From: Piscinibacter sp047602365
GTDB lineage: Bacteria; Pseudomonadota; Gammaproteobacteria; Burkholderiales; Burkholderiaceae_C
Direction: 5' to 3'
Assembly: GCA_047602365.1 (NCBI GenBank)
Contig: JASGHM010000002.1
Coordinates: forward strand, 2,507,708-2,571,707
DNA length: 64,000 bases
The notes beneath the pieces were generated by a model, which worked only from the letters and a program-made list of their open reading frames with translations, did not search any database and was not told the origin of the DNA. Position numbers and translations under genes: made by a program. Each line of letters opens with the position of its first letter. Position 1 is the first letter of the stretch. This document shows positions 53,680-62,590 of this stretch, one piece after another.

Positions 53680-54936
53680 TCAGGGACGCGGCGTGGCGAA
53701 ACGCCGCACCGCGGCGACCTCGCCCTGGGTCGCGACGGCGGCCAGGTAGTCGAGCTGGCGCTGCGCGGCCGGGCAGTCGTGTGCGTCGACGCCGCGGAAG
53801 CTGTCGGCGAGGCGGTTCGCTGCGTCGAGGTCGCGTGCCGCGGCGGCCATGCGCTCGGGGAACCAGCCGAGCCGCCGGCCGACCGTTCGCCCGCTGACCA
53901 CGTCCTGCAGCGAGGCGGCACGCAGCACCAGGTGTTCGGCGAGTTGCTGGCACAACTCGCGCCGGCCAGCCGTGTTCAGCGCCGCTGCGCTGCACCAGCC
54001 GGCCACCGCCACGCCACCGGGTTCGCGCCAGCTGGCGCGCAGGGCCTGCAGGGCCTCGCCCATCTGCAGCCGCTCCTGCACGCCGGCGTCCGCCGGTTGC
54101 GCGGCCTGCACCGCGCTGAACAGCGTCTGCTCGGCCAGCCGGCCGAAGGGCACGGCCAGCGCACGGCGCAGTGCGTCCTCGGCCCCTTCGCCCTCGCCAC
54201 GCGCCTGCTCGGCTGCGGCGAGCAGCAGCCAGGGTTCGGCCTGCCCGGGGTTGGCCGCGACGCTGTCCTCCGCGGCCAGGCGGGCGCAGGCGCTGGCCTC
54301 GGCCGGCCTGGCGCCGGTCGCGCAGGCCTGCAGTGCCAGCGACAGCAGGCCCGGGTCGCGCGAGACCTCGGCGATCTCGGCGACACGCTCGCGCTGCGAC
54401 ACCCAGGCCGAGGTGGCCACGGCGGTCGACAGCGTCGCGCAGTCGGCATCGTCGGTGCAGGCCGGCCGCACCGGAGCGACCGGCGGCGCCGCCAGCACCG
54501 GGGCCAGCACCAGCGCCACCGCCTTGCCGCGCGGCTCGGGCGCCGCCTGCAAGGCCTCCAGCCAGCGCTGCATCACCGGCCGCGTGCGCTCGGCACGCAG
54601 CCGCCGCGCGCTGAGGTCGGGGCCGCCGTTGCCGACCGCGATGCTGCCCAGGCCGCAGACGCGCACCTCGCCCTCCGTTGCGGTGCCTGCCATCGGTGCG
54701 GACGCCGCCACCGCGGGCATCGCGACGGCCGCCAGGCCCGCCGCGGGTGCGCTGGTCGGCCGCGCCCCTGGCAGCGGCCCGGCCGCCGCCACCGCTGCCG
54801 GTGCGGCCGCCGGGTCGGGATCGTCGCGGCTGCCCGCCAGCCAGGTCGCGACCAGCGCCGTGCCCAGCGCGGCCAGCAGCAGCGCACGGGCCCAGCGCAC
54901 GCCGGGGCGGTCGAACCAGATGCGCACGGGTCGCAT
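53680..54936 (-). CDS. Membrane-anchored helical-repeat protein of unknown function
   Basis: The 418-residue protein has an N-terminal membrane anchor (ALLLAALGTALVATWLAG) and a Pro/Ala-rich linker to about residue 75. A conserved-looking VRVCGLGSIAVG follows. The helical domain has Cys pairs (ACTDDADCATL, AWLLL-type TPR pattern AAEDSVAANPGQAEPWLLLAAAEQARG, quoted by its ends). It is probably periplasmic. It sits 13 bases after algR in the same direction, suggesting co-transcription with the sensor-regulator pair. Confidence 0.75.
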   Translation of the reverse strand: MRPVRIWFDRPGVRWARALLLAALGTALVATWLAGSRDDPDPAAAPAAVAAAGPLPGARPTSAPAAGLAAVAMPAVAASAPMAGTATEGEVRVCGLGSIAVGNGGPDLSARRLRAERTRPVMQRWLEALQAAPEPRGKAVALVLAPVLAAPPVAPVRPACTDDADCATLSTAVATSAWVSQRERVAEIAEVSRDPGLLSLALQACATGARPAEASACARLAAEDSVAANPGQAEPWLLLAAAEQARGEGEGAEDALRRALAVPFGRLAEQTLFSAVQAAQPADAGVQERLQMGEALQALRASWREPGGVAVAGWCSAAALNTAGRRELCQQLAEHLVLRAASLQDVVSGRTVGRRLGWFPERMAAAARDLDAANRLADSFRGVDAHDCPAAQRQLDYLAAVATQGEVAAVRRFATPRP

Positions 54937-54949
54937 GGGCGGGCGTTGC

Positions 54950-55726
54950 TCAGTGGCCCGCCGCGGACAGCGCTTCGCGCACCGCGGCCAGCTGGCGGCG
55001 CGACACCGCCAGCCATTCGTCGACCGGCGCGACCCGCACCGCCCAGGCCTCGCCCCCCTCGTCGTCGCCCTCTCCGGCGAGCGTGCGGCGCTCCAGCGCA
55101 CGCACCGCGGCGCGCGCCACCAGGGCGTTGCGGTGCACACGCAGGAAGCGCTCGCCGAGGCGCGCCTCGAGTTCGGACAGCGAGTCGTCGAGCACGTAGC
55201 TGTGCTGCGCGGTGCGCAGCGTCACGTACTTCAGCTCGGCCTTCAGGTACAGCACTTCGGCCAGCGGCACACGCAGCACGCGGCCGCGGTCGCTGACCAC
55301 CAGCATGCCGTCGGGCTCGGGCGCCGCCGCGGGCTGGCCCGAACGCAGCGCCAGGGCTTTCGCGACCCGCTGCAACGCCGCCTGCAGGCGCTCGCGCTTG
55401 ACCGGCTTGGTCAGGTAGTCGACCGCCTCCAGCTCGAAAGCCTGCAACGCGTGCTCGGCGTGCGCGGTGACGAACACCACCGCCGGCGTGTCGGGCCGGC
55501 CGCGCAGCCGCGCGGCGAACTGCATGCCGTCGAGGCCCGGCATGTGGATGTCCAGCAGCAGCAGGTCGCAGGCGTGTGCTGCGAGGAAGTCGACCGCCTG
55601 CGCCGCATTGGCCGCCTCGCCGACCACCAGCGCCGGCACCTCGCGGCAGTCGCCGACCAGCGTGCGCAGGCGCAGCCGCGCGAGCTCCTCGTCGTCGACC
55701 AGCAGCACGCGCAATGGCGAACTCAT
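54950..55726 (-). CDS. algR: LytTR-family response regulator (AlgR-like)
   Basis: The 258-residue regulator has a receiver (residues 1-120; acidic VDDEEL, Asp in LLLLDIHMPGLDG, Lys in YLTKPVKRE) and a LytTR DNA-binding domain (about 150-250; EVLYLKAELKYVTLRT, RFLRVHRNALVARAAV). AlgR relatives regulate exopolysaccharide, twitching and cyclic di-GMP functions. Its ATG overlaps the sensor kinase stop. The location next to argH and hem genes is common in beta- and gammaproteobacteria. Confidence 0.9.
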   Translation of the reverse strand: MSSPLRVLLVDDEELARLRLRTLVGDCREVPALVVGEAANAAQAVDFLAAHACDLLLLDIHMPGLDGMQFAARLRGRPDTPAVVFVTAHAEHALQAFELEAVDYLTKPVKRERLQAALQRVAKALALRSGQPAAAPEPDGMLVVSDRGRVLRVPLAEVLYLKAELKYVTLRTAQHSYVLDDSLSELEARLGERFLRVHRNALVARAAVRALERRTLAGEGDDEGGEAWAVRVAPVDEWLAVSRRQLAAVREALSAAGH

Positions 55727-56814
55727 AGCGGAACGACCAGCTGCACGCGGAACGCGCCGTCGACACGCCGCGCCTCGAACTGCGCCGACATGTCGTGCAT
55801 CAGCTGCAGACGCTCGCGCACGTTGTTCAGCGCCATGCCGTTGCCTGGCCGCGAGGCCTGGCCCGGCACGGTGTTGGCGATCACCACCTGCGCACGCCCG
55901 GCCTTGACGCGCGTGCGGATGCGCACCGTGCCGCCCTCGGGCGACGGCTCGACGCCATGGCGCACCGCGTTTTCGACCAGCGGCTGCAGGATCAGCGGCG
56001 GCACGCGGGCGCCGCCGGCCTCGTCGTCGAGCTCCCAGACGATGCTCAGCCGCGCGCCGAAGCGTACCTGCTCGATGTCGAGGTAGCGCCGCGCCAGCTC
56101 GACCTCCTCGGCCAGCGAGACCGACTCGCCGATGTCGGTCAGCGCGACGCGGAACAGCTCGGCCAGGTCTTCCAGCACGCCCTCGGCCCGCGCCGGGTCG
56201 ACGCGCACCAGCGCCAGCGCGGTGTTCAGCGTGTTGAAGAGGAAGTGCGGCCGGATGCGCGACTGCAGTTCGGCCAGCCGCGCGGTGGTGTCGGCAGGCA
56301 GCAGCGCGCGGGCGCGCCAGCGCAGCCAGCCGTAGACGGCGGCCGCGGCGCCGGCGCCGGCCAGCACCGGCGCCAGCAGCGGCTGCGTGCCCAGCATGTC
56401 CAGCCCCAGCGGCAGCAACAGCAGCGACGGGATCGCCGCGCTGAGCGCGCCGAGCGTGATCGCCACCACCCAGCGCGCGGCCGGCGACAAGCCGCCCAGC
56501 GGGCGCTTGAGCAGGCAGGCCGTGCTCAGCCACAGCAGCACCGCCGGCACCGCCACCGACGAGCCGGCGGCCAGCCGCGACAACCAGTCCTGGAAGCCGG
56601 CCGAGACGAACAGCACGCCGAGGCCGACGCCTGCCTCGACGGCGAGCAGCGTGCGCAGCACGACGCCGGCATGACAGACGTCGAACACCGAGGCGGCGCG
56701 GCGCGCCGCGCCCTCGCCGGGCATCAGCGTGTCCAGCACGGTCGAGCCGAAGCCGGTGCTGCGCGTTTCGGCCGCGGAGGGACTGGCAGGAAGGACGCTG
56801 GGCTCGGCGCTCAT
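55723..56814 (-). CDS. algZ: LytS-type sensor histidine kinase (AlgZ/FimS-like)
   Basis: The 363-residue membrane kinase has about four membrane segments between residues 45 and 165. The His_kinase domain has the phospho-His in QSRIRPHFLFNTLNTAL, and the ATPase domain has LILQPLVENAVRHGVEP. The G-box is GNGMALNNVRERL. Partner: the overlapping algR gene. The signal is unknown. It is divergent from argH, with 71 bases between. Confidence 0.9.
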   Translation of the reverse strand: MSAEPSVLPASPSAAETRSTGFGSTVLDTLMPGEGAARRAASVFDVCHAGVVLRTLLAVEAGVGLGVLFVSAGFQDWLSRLAAGSSVAVPAVLLWLSTACLLKRPLGGLSPAARWVVAITLGALSAAIPSLLLLPLGLDMLGTQPLLAPVLAGAGAAAAVYGWLRWRARALLPADTTARLAELQSRIRPHFLFNTLNTALALVRVDPARAEGVLEDLAELFRVALTDIGESVSLAEEVELARRYLDIEQVRFGARLSIVWELDDEAGGARVPPLILQPLVENAVRHGVEPSPEGGTVRIRTRVKAGRAQVVIANTVPGQASRPGNGMALNNVRERLQLMHDMSAQFEARRVDGAFRVQLVVPL

Positions 56815-56885
56815 CGGGGGGCTGCAAGAGGGCGCCGATAGAATTCGACGCCTCCTGCATTGTCGCCAAACCCGGCGCTCCCGCC

Positions 56886-58283
56886 ATGTCCTCCAACCAA
56901 CTCGACAAGAAGTCCCAGGCGTGGTCCGCGCTGTTCTCGGAGCCGATGAGCGAACTGGTGCAGCGCTACACCGCCAGCATCGAGTTCGACAAGCGCTTGT
57001 GGCGCGCCGACATCGCCGGCAGCCTGGCGCACGCCGACATGCTGGCCGCGCAGGGTGTGATCGGTGCGCAGGACCTGGCCGACATCCAGCGCGGCATGAC
57101 GCAGATCCGCGCCGAGATCGAGTCCGGCGCCTTCGAGTGGAAGCTCGCGCTGGAGGACGTGCACCTGAACATCGAGGCGCGGCTGACCCAGCTGGTCGGC
57201 GACGCCGGCAAGCGGCTGCACACCGGCCGCTCGCGCAACGACCAGGTGGCCACCGACGTGCGCCTGTGGCTGCGCGACGAGATCGACGGCATCGCGGCGC
57301 TGCTGGTCGAACTGCAGCGTGCGCTGGTCGACGTGGCCGAGAAGAACGCCGAGGTGATCCTGCCCGGCTTCACGCACCTGCAGGTGGCGCAGCCGGTCAG
57401 CTTCGGCCACCACCTGCTGGCCTACGTCGAGATGTTCTCGCGCGATGCCGAACGTTTCGCCGACGTGCGCCGGCGCACCAACCGCCTGCCGCTGGGCAGC
57501 GCGGCGCTGGCCGGCACCAGCTACCCGCTGGACCGCGAGCGCGTCGCGAAGACGCTGGGCATGGAAGGCGTTTGCCAGAACAGCCTGGACGCGGTGAGCG
57601 ACCGCGACTTCGCGATCGAGTTCACGGCCGCGGCGAGCCTGGCGATGATCCACGTCTCGCGCTTCAGCGAAGAACTGGTGCTGTGGATGAGCCAGAACTT
57701 CGGCTTCATCGACCTGGCCGACCGCTTCTGCACCGGCAGTTCGATCATGCCGCAGAAGAAGAATCCCGACGTGCCCGAGCTGGCGCGCGGCAAGACCGGG
57801 CGCGTCGTCGGCCACCTGATGGGCCTGCTGACCCTGATGAAGGGCCAGCCGCTGGCCTACAACAAGGACAACCAGGAAGACAAGGAACCGCTGTTCGACA
57901 CGGTGGACACGCTGCGCGACACGCTGCGCATCTTCTGCGAGCTGGTCGGCGGCATCGTCGTCAAGCCGGAGGCGATGGAACGTGCGGCGCTGAAGGGCTA
58001 CGCCACCGCGACCGATCTTGCCGACTACCTGGTCAAGAAGGGCCTGCCCTTCCGCGACGCCCACGAGGCGGTCGCCCATGCGGTGAAGGTCGCGATCCAG
58101 CAGGGCGTCGACCTTGCCGAGCTGCCGCTGGCCACGCTGCAGGGCCTGCACCCGGCGATCGGCGAGGACGTGTTCGCGGTGCTGACGCTGCGCGGCTCGC
58201 TGAACGCGCGCAACCTGCTCGGCGGCACCGCGCCGGCGCAGGTGCGCGCCCAGGTGGCGCGCCACCGCGCGCGGCTGGCCTGA
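56886..58283 (+). CDS. argH: Argininosuccinate lyase
   Basis: The 465-residue enzyme performs the last step of arginine synthesis. It has HTGRSRNDQVATDVRLWL, the lyase signature GSSIMPQKKNPD near residue 285, and the conserved TSYPLDRERVAKTLG. The ATG is at 56886. Length is normal. Its stop abuts the stop of the convergent DUF5666 gene with no gap. Confidence 0.97.
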   Translation: MSSNQLDKKSQAWSALFSEPMSELVQRYTASIEFDKRLWRADIAGSLAHADMLAAQGVIGAQDLADIQRGMTQIRAEIESGAFEWKLALEDVHLNIEARLTQLVGDAGKRLHTGRSRNDQVATDVRLWLRDEIDGIAALLVELQRALVDVAEKNAEVILPGFTHLQVAQPVSFGHHLLAYVEMFSRDAERFADVRRRTNRLPLGSAALAGTSYPLDRERVAKTLGMEGVCQNSLDAVSDRDFAIEFTAAASLAMIHVSRFSEELVLWMSQNFGFIDLADRFCTGSSIMPQKKNPDVPELARGKTGRVVGHLMGLLTLMKGQPLAYNKDNQEDKEPLFDTVDTLRDTLRIFCELVGGIVVKPEAMERAALKGYATATDLADYLVKKGLPFRDAHEAVAHAVKVAIQQGVDLAELPLATLQGLHPAIGEDVFAVLTLRGSLNARNLLGGTAPAQVRAQVARHRARLA

Positions 58284-59474
58284 TCAGCTGAAGCTGATGC
58301 GGCGCGCCTTGACGCGCGAACTCTGCCCGGCGATGACGCCACGCACCTTGACGGCGCGGCCCGTCGCCAGCTCCGCCTGCGTGCCGCCGGAGAACTGCAC
58401 GCCGTTGCCGCCGAAGTAGACCGTAGTGTCGCGCACCACGATGGTCTGCTGCACCAGGTCGACCGACTGGATGGCTCCGTTGAGCTCGACCGAACCCTGA
58501 TCGTTGGCGCCGCCGCGCCGGTCCAGCCGCACCGTCTTCGCGACGATCACACCGCCGACCACGCTGCCATCGACCACCACCGGCTCGCCCAGCGCCAGGT
58601 TGCCGGGCGGCCCGATGCGCTGCGCCGTGCGGGCATCGACCGGCTGGCCGTTGAGGCTGAAGTCGGTGGCCGACACGAAGCGGGTGATCGCGCCGCGCAG
58701 CTTGACGCGGTCGAGATCGGGCAGCTCGCGCGCGCCTGCGGCGACGCTGGTCACCATCCAGCGGCCCGCCACCGGCGTGGTGGCAACGCGAACGCGCAGG
58801 TAGGCGCCGTTCTCGAGCAGCGGCGGGCTGCCCTCGTAGACGAACAGCGCCGCACCGAGGCGGAAGGTGCGTGCGGTGATGTCGAGGTCCTGCACCGTGC
58901 CGCGCGCCTGGTAGAAGGCCGGCACGCCATCGAGCGGCGCGACCAGCGTGGCGACGTAGGCGTTCGCGGCGGCGTCGAAGGACGCCGAGATGGCCAGTGC
59001 GGCGCCGTCTGCCACGCTGGCCAGGCCGTTGGTGAAGGCCGGGTCGAAGGCGGTCGCACCATCGACCACCTGCACGGTCTGGTCGAACACGACCAGCGTG
59101 CCGTTCGCGACGTCGATGTCGCTGGCCAGCCCGATCAGCTCGGAGATCATCCGGATGCGCGTGGCCACGGCGGTCGGCGCCGCGTCGGTGCCACCGATGG
59201 CTTCGCTGTCGACCTCGGTGCTCATGCCCAGGCGCAGCGCAGCGCGCGTGCGCTCGGCGCCGTCCTCGTCGACCACCGCGGCCCGGCTGTCGTCGAACTC
59301 GACGCCACTGACGAAGATGGAGCCGAAGCCGTCGATCGGGCCGGACGAGTACGAACCCGTGCCGCCCACGCCGACACTGCCGCCGCAGCCGGCGATCAGC
59401 GCGGCCGCGAACATCACGACGGCAGCGGATGCCCGCCACCAGCGGGACAGGGCTGCAACCGGGTTGGGCCTCAT
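58284..59474 (-). CDS. DUF5666 lipoprotein, copy 1
   Basis: This 396-residue protein has a lipoprotein signal ending LIAGCGGS (lipobox Cys near residue 30). Then come repeats of a small beta-barrel-like domain of about 65-75 residues, with recurring patterns like VNGVxFDD, LRGAITxFVSATDFSLNGQPVDA and GRAVKVRGVI. GPIDGFGSIFVSGVEFDDS at the start and VELNGAIQSVDLVQQTIVV near the end are shared with the copy at 60521. Its ATG overlaps the stop of the DUF6502 gene. It is probably a periplasmic or outer-membrane-attached binding protein; its function is not known. Confidence 0.8.
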   Translation of the reverse strand: MRPNPVAALSRWWRASAAVVMFAAALIAGCGGSVGVGGTGSYSSGPIDGFGSIFVSGVEFDDSRAAVVDEDGAERTRAALRLGMSTEVDSEAIGGTDAAPTAVATRIRMISELIGLASDIDVANGTLVVFDQTVQVVDGATAFDPAFTNGLASVADGAALAISASFDAAANAYVATLVAPLDGVPAFYQARGTVQDLDITARTFRLGAALFVYEGSPPLLENGAYLRVRVATTPVAGRWMVTSVAAGARELPDLDRVKLRGAITRFVSATDFSLNGQPVDARTAQRIGPPGNLALGEPVVVDGSVVGGVIVAKTVRLDRRGGANDQGSVELNGAIQSVDLVQQTIVVRDTTVYFGGNGVQFSGGTQAELATGRAVKVRGVIAGQSSRVKARRISFS

Positions 59475-60400
59475 GTCGGTTCTCCTTCGTCGCGCCGGCG
59501 GGTGCGCCGGGCTGGCTTTCGTTCGATTGCGGCGGGCGGAGCCTCGCCCGGCGCATCCACCGGCACCTGGTAGCTGAACAGGCCGATGCGCATGCGGTTG
59601 CCGGGGCCCAGCGTGCTGCCGATGCCGCGCGTGTCGTCGTCGGCAATCATCTTCTCGATGCGCGGCACCAGCTCGCCGGTCATCGAGCGCCAGTGCTGGG
59701 TGACGAGCTGGCGCAGCTCGGCCAGCGACTCGTCCGACAGCCCGTCGGCATAGATCGCCTGCTCGAAATGCTCGCGGCCGGTGGCCAGCACGTTGTCGAC
59801 CGCCGCGCTGAAATGGTCACCGAGGTTGTCGCCCATGAAACCGACCATGCGCGCCTCGTCACCACGCGGCACGAAGGCTTCGCGGCGCAGCGACACGGTG
59901 TCGGACAGCGCATCGTGCTCGGCCAGGCCGAGCCGCATCAGCTCCTCGAGCAGGCTGCGCGGGTGCATGTCGCGCGTCACCGACTGCGCCAGCGTCTCGA
60001 AGCTCGGCGCGGCGCCCAGGCGCGACAGCGCACGCGGCCGGCCTTCGGTGTCGAGGTATTCGGAGTGGGTCGACCAGCGCGCGAAGGCCTCGCTCGGGTA
60101 CGAGCGCTCGGGCTCGGCGCGGCGCTTGCGCGCGTCGGTCAGGCGCGTCACTTCGCGCCGGTTGATGCCGGTGGCCGCGCTGATGCGGCTGACGCGCCGG
60201 TGCTCGAGCAGTTGCGGGTAGGCGGCGTGGGCCACGTCCACGAACGCGGCACGCAGCATCTCGTCGACGGTGGCGTGGGTCACGCCGCGCGAGACGGCCA
60301 GCCGTGCCAGCGGCATCAGCAGGCGACGCAGTGCGTCGATCAGCGCGGGCTGTTCGCCGGGGGCCAGGGTTTCGTCGGTGGGATGCTGGGGTTCGGTCAC
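59471..60400 (-). CDS. DUF6502-family protein
   Basis: The 309-residue cytoplasmic protein has an N-terminal helical segment with a helix-turn-helix-like stretch, RRVSRISAATGINRREVTRL, at about residues 65-85. The rest is helical and ends in a basic Pro/Arg tail (KPARRTRRRDEGEP). The HTH hint suggests DNA binding, but this is unproven. The start is GTG at 60400, there being no upstream ATG in frame. It lies between two DUF5666 genes, overlapping the downstream one by ATGA; this association suggests it controls or serves them. Confidence 0.75.
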   Translation of the reverse strand: MTEPQHPTDETLAPGEQPALIDALRRLLMPLARLAVSRGVTHATVDEMLRAAFVDVAHAAYPQLLEHRRVSRISAATGINRREVTRLTDARKRRAEPERSYPSEAFARWSTHSEYLDTEGRPRALSRLGAAPSFETLAQSVTRDMHPRSLLEELMRLGLAEHDALSDTVSLRREAFVPRGDEARMVGFMGDNLGDHFSAAVDNVLATGREHFEQAIYADGLSDESLAELRQLVTQHWRSMTGELVPRIEKMIADDDTRGIGSTLGPGNRMRIGLFSYQVPVDAPGEAPPAAIERKPARRTRRRDEGEPT

Positions 60401-60438
60401 GATCGCCTGTGATGTTATCCGGCGTGACCAGCGCGAAC

Positions 60439-60470
60439 GGGGCGGGACGGTATCAAAACCGTACCGCCCC
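60439..60470 (-). terminator. Strong hairpin between DUF5666 copy 2 and the DUF6502 gene
   Basis: GGGGCGGGACGGT and ACCGTACCGCCCC pair over 12 of 13 bases around a 6-base loop. No U-tract follows on the minus strand. A second hairpin TGCGC-AGAT-GCGCA lies at 60490-60503. It may stop or attenuate transcription from the upstream gene, or protect its 3' end. Confidence 0.55.
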
Positions 60471-60520
60471 GCCGGTATCCGTGGCGCAGTGCGCAGATGC
60501 GCACCCCGCATCCGCGTGGG

Positions 60521-61723
60521 TCAGTCCTCGAACTTGATCAGCGTCGCGCTCAGCGTGCTGCGGTCGGCCGAGAGGATGCCCTTGACCTCCACCTTCGCGC
60601 CGTCGACCAGTTGCGCCTCGCTGCCACGCTGGTAGCTGACGCTGCCGGCGAACGAGACCTTCACGCCGCGCAGCACGAAAGTCCTGGCGGTGGCGTCGAC
60701 GCCACTGATGCTGCCGTGCAGTTCGACACCGCTGACCGAGTCGTCGCTGCCGTTGAGCACCGTGACACGCTCGGCGACGATCGTGCCGTCTTTGGCCGAG
60801 CCGCGCACCTCGACGACGGAGTCGGCCGTGACCGGGCCCTTGTCGATGCGCGCACTGCTGGCGTCGACCGGGATGCCGTTGACCTCGAAGGCGGTGGCCG
60901 AGGTGAAGGCGGTCACGTTGCCCTGCAAGCGCGCGTCGCCATGGTCTTCGACCTTGCGCTCGCCGCTGCGGATGCTGGTGGCCACCCACTTGCCGTCGAC
61001 CTGCGTGGTGGCGACCTTCACCCGCAGCTTCATGCCGTTGGCCAGGCCGGCCGGGATGTCGGCGGCGTTGAGCGAGGCGTACGAGATCAGCGCATCGCCG
61101 ATCTGGAAGGTCTTCGCGACCGTGTCCAGCGCGCTGATCGCACCACGCAGCTTGAAGCTGGTCGCACCGACCTCGGCCTCGATGCGGGTGGCGACGTAGT
61201 GGCCGGTGGCCGCATCGCGCTGCGCATGCACCTCGACCACCATGCCGGCGAGGCCGGCGACGTCGATGGCACCCAGCGAATCGTCGAACACCGTCTCGGG
61301 CTTGACCTCGATGACCTGACCGAGCACGACGAAGCTGTTCGTCGCGATGTCGAAGCTGGCCACCGGGCCCTTGATCTCGCTGCCGAAGCGGATGCGGGTG
61401 GCGGTCGCGCGGTGGCTGCTGTCGTCGATGCGGCCGCTCTCCACCTCGACCATCGAGCCGAGCCTGATGTCGTCCTGGCTGCCGCGCACGCCGTCTTCGT
61501 TTTCGATCTCGGCGCCGCTGTCGTCGAAGCGCACGCCGTTGACGATGATCGATCCGAAGCCGCGCACCGGGCCGGCCGTGAACGCGCTGGCCGTGCCACC
61601 GCCGGGGCTGCTGCCGCCCCCGCCACCGCCGCAAGCGGTGATCAGGCCGACCGCCATCAGCGCGGCCACGGTCGTCTTCCAGCCGAATTGGCGGCGGGTC
61701 CAGGTGATCTGCTTGCTGTCCAT
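60521..61723 (-). CDS. DUF5666 lipoprotein, copy 2
   Basis: This 400-residue protein has a lipoprotein signal ending LITACGGGGGG. Its start TAGPVRGFGSIIVNGVRFDDS matches that of copy 1. Five or so repeat units follow (LRGAISALDTVAKTFQIGD, LQGNVTAFTSATAFEVNG, LHGSISGVDATARTFVLRG). Each unit begins with a L-x-G-x-I strand. AAGGAG lies before ATG 61723. It has its own promoter with a palindrome-filled spacer and is the first gene of the locus. It is paralogous to copy 1. Confidence 0.82.
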   Translation of the reverse strand: MDSKQITWTRRQFGWKTTVAALMAVGLITACGGGGGGSSPGGGTASAFTAGPVRGFGSIIVNGVRFDDSGAEIENEDGVRGSQDDIRLGSMVEVESGRIDDSSHRATATRIRFGSEIKGPVASFDIATNSFVVLGQVIEVKPETVFDDSLGAIDVAGLAGMVVEVHAQRDAATGHYVATRIEAEVGATSFKLRGAISALDTVAKTFQIGDALISYASLNAADIPAGLANGMKLRVKVATTQVDGKWVATSIRSGERKVEDHGDARLQGNVTAFTSATAFEVNGIPVDASSARIDKGPVTADSVVEVRGSAKDGTIVAERVTVLNGSDDSVSGVELHGSISGVDATARTFVLRGVKVSFAGSVSYQRGSEAQLVDGAKVEVKGILSADRSTLSATLIKFED

Positions 61724-61779
61724 GTCTTGCTCCTTGGGAAGTGGTGCAGCACGCCCCCGCGCTTCACACCATGGACGCA

Positions 61780-61808
61780 AGACTACTTGGGACAAATTTC
61801 CCAGTCAA
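61780..61808 (-). promoter_or_regulatory. Candidate promoter of DUF5666 copy 2
   Basis: Minus strand TTGACT (61803-61808), a 17-base spacer and TAGTCT (61780-61785). The -35 matches 5 of 6 and the -10 matches 3 of 6. The spacer is occupied by operator copy 1. The ATG is 57 bases past the -10. Confidence 0.55.
61787..61803. promoter_or_regulatory. Operator-like palindrome, copy 1
   Basis: TTGGGACAAATTTCCCA: TGGGA and TCCCA arms, 6 bases apart. It is identical to copy 2 at 13 of 17 positions and lies inside the promoter spacer. Confidence 0.6.
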
Positions 61809-61812
61809 TGAT

Positions 61813-61829
61813 TTGGGCTAGTTTTCCCA
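61813..61829. promoter_or_regulatory. Operator-like palindrome, copy 2
   Basis: TTGGGCTAGTTTTCCCA: same pattern as copy 1, 26 bases further upstream, just before the -35 and overlapping no gene. The stop codon of the methyltransferase gene starts at 61834. Confidence 0.6.
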
Positions 61830-61831
61830 AT

Positions 61832-62574
61832 TCATATTTGTGACTGCTTGTTTCTTCCGCTGAAAGGGGCCTGGTACAGCCACACCGGCTTGCCCTCCTC
61901 CGCGCGCAGCACGGCGGTGGGACGCAGCCCGGCGGCCTCGAACTCCAGGCTGGCCAGCCACGCACCGGGGCGCAGTTCTGCACGCGCCTTGGCCACGGCG
62001 CGGTCCATGCTCTCGGGGCGCTGGAAGAGGTAGATGAGGTCCTGGCCCGACCAGTCCGCGGCCCAGATGTCGCCGCGCCGGACACGGGCGAAGCGACAAC
62101 GCCAGGCACAGGCCATCCGCAGCGGCCAGCTCCACTCGATGCCGGTCAGGCGCGCGGCCGGGTACTCGCGGTGAAGCTCGCGCAGCCCATCGCCGAGGCC
62201 GCAGCCGGCGTCGAGCAGCGCGGCGCCGTCGTGCAACGGCGCCAGCCGCGCCATGCCGCGCAGCGCGCCGCCGGGCGTCGGAAACATCGGCGCGTCGCGC
62301 CAGGCGTTGATCGGGTAGAGCAGCAGCAGCAGGCCCAGCGGCAGCAGCCAGGCCCAGGCCGGCAGGCCGCCGGCGGGGGGCAGCGAGCGAGAGCGGAAAG
62401 CCGGCGGCGACGAGGGAGCGCCGCCAGCGTGTCGTGGCCGGCAGCGCCAGCACGCCGCCGAGCGCAACGCCGAGCGACAGCGCCACCGGCAGCGCCGCGC
62501 CCAGCCGAGCTCAAGCCGACGAACAGCCCCCAGGAAGCCGCCCAGGCGGCCAGGGCGGGCAACGGCCAGACCAC
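61832..62574 (-). CDS. Membrane-anchored class I methyltransferase, frame broken twice
   Basis: From GTG 62574 the frame reads VVWPLPALAAWAASWGLFVG. An extra base near 62505-62513 shifts to LGAALPVALSLGVALGGVLALPA. A second extra base in the G6 run 62375-62380 shifts to PAGGLPAWAWLLPLGLLLLLYP. After that come a DUF-like APMFPTPGGALRGMARLAPL, the SAM motif LLDAGCGLGDGLREL and the rest. The repaired protein is about 246 residues with about four membrane spans, then a methyltransferase domain. Substrate unknown. It starts 17 bases after the MCP stop. Confidence 0.75.
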
Positions 62575-62590
62575 GGCGCGGCGGGCTCGC

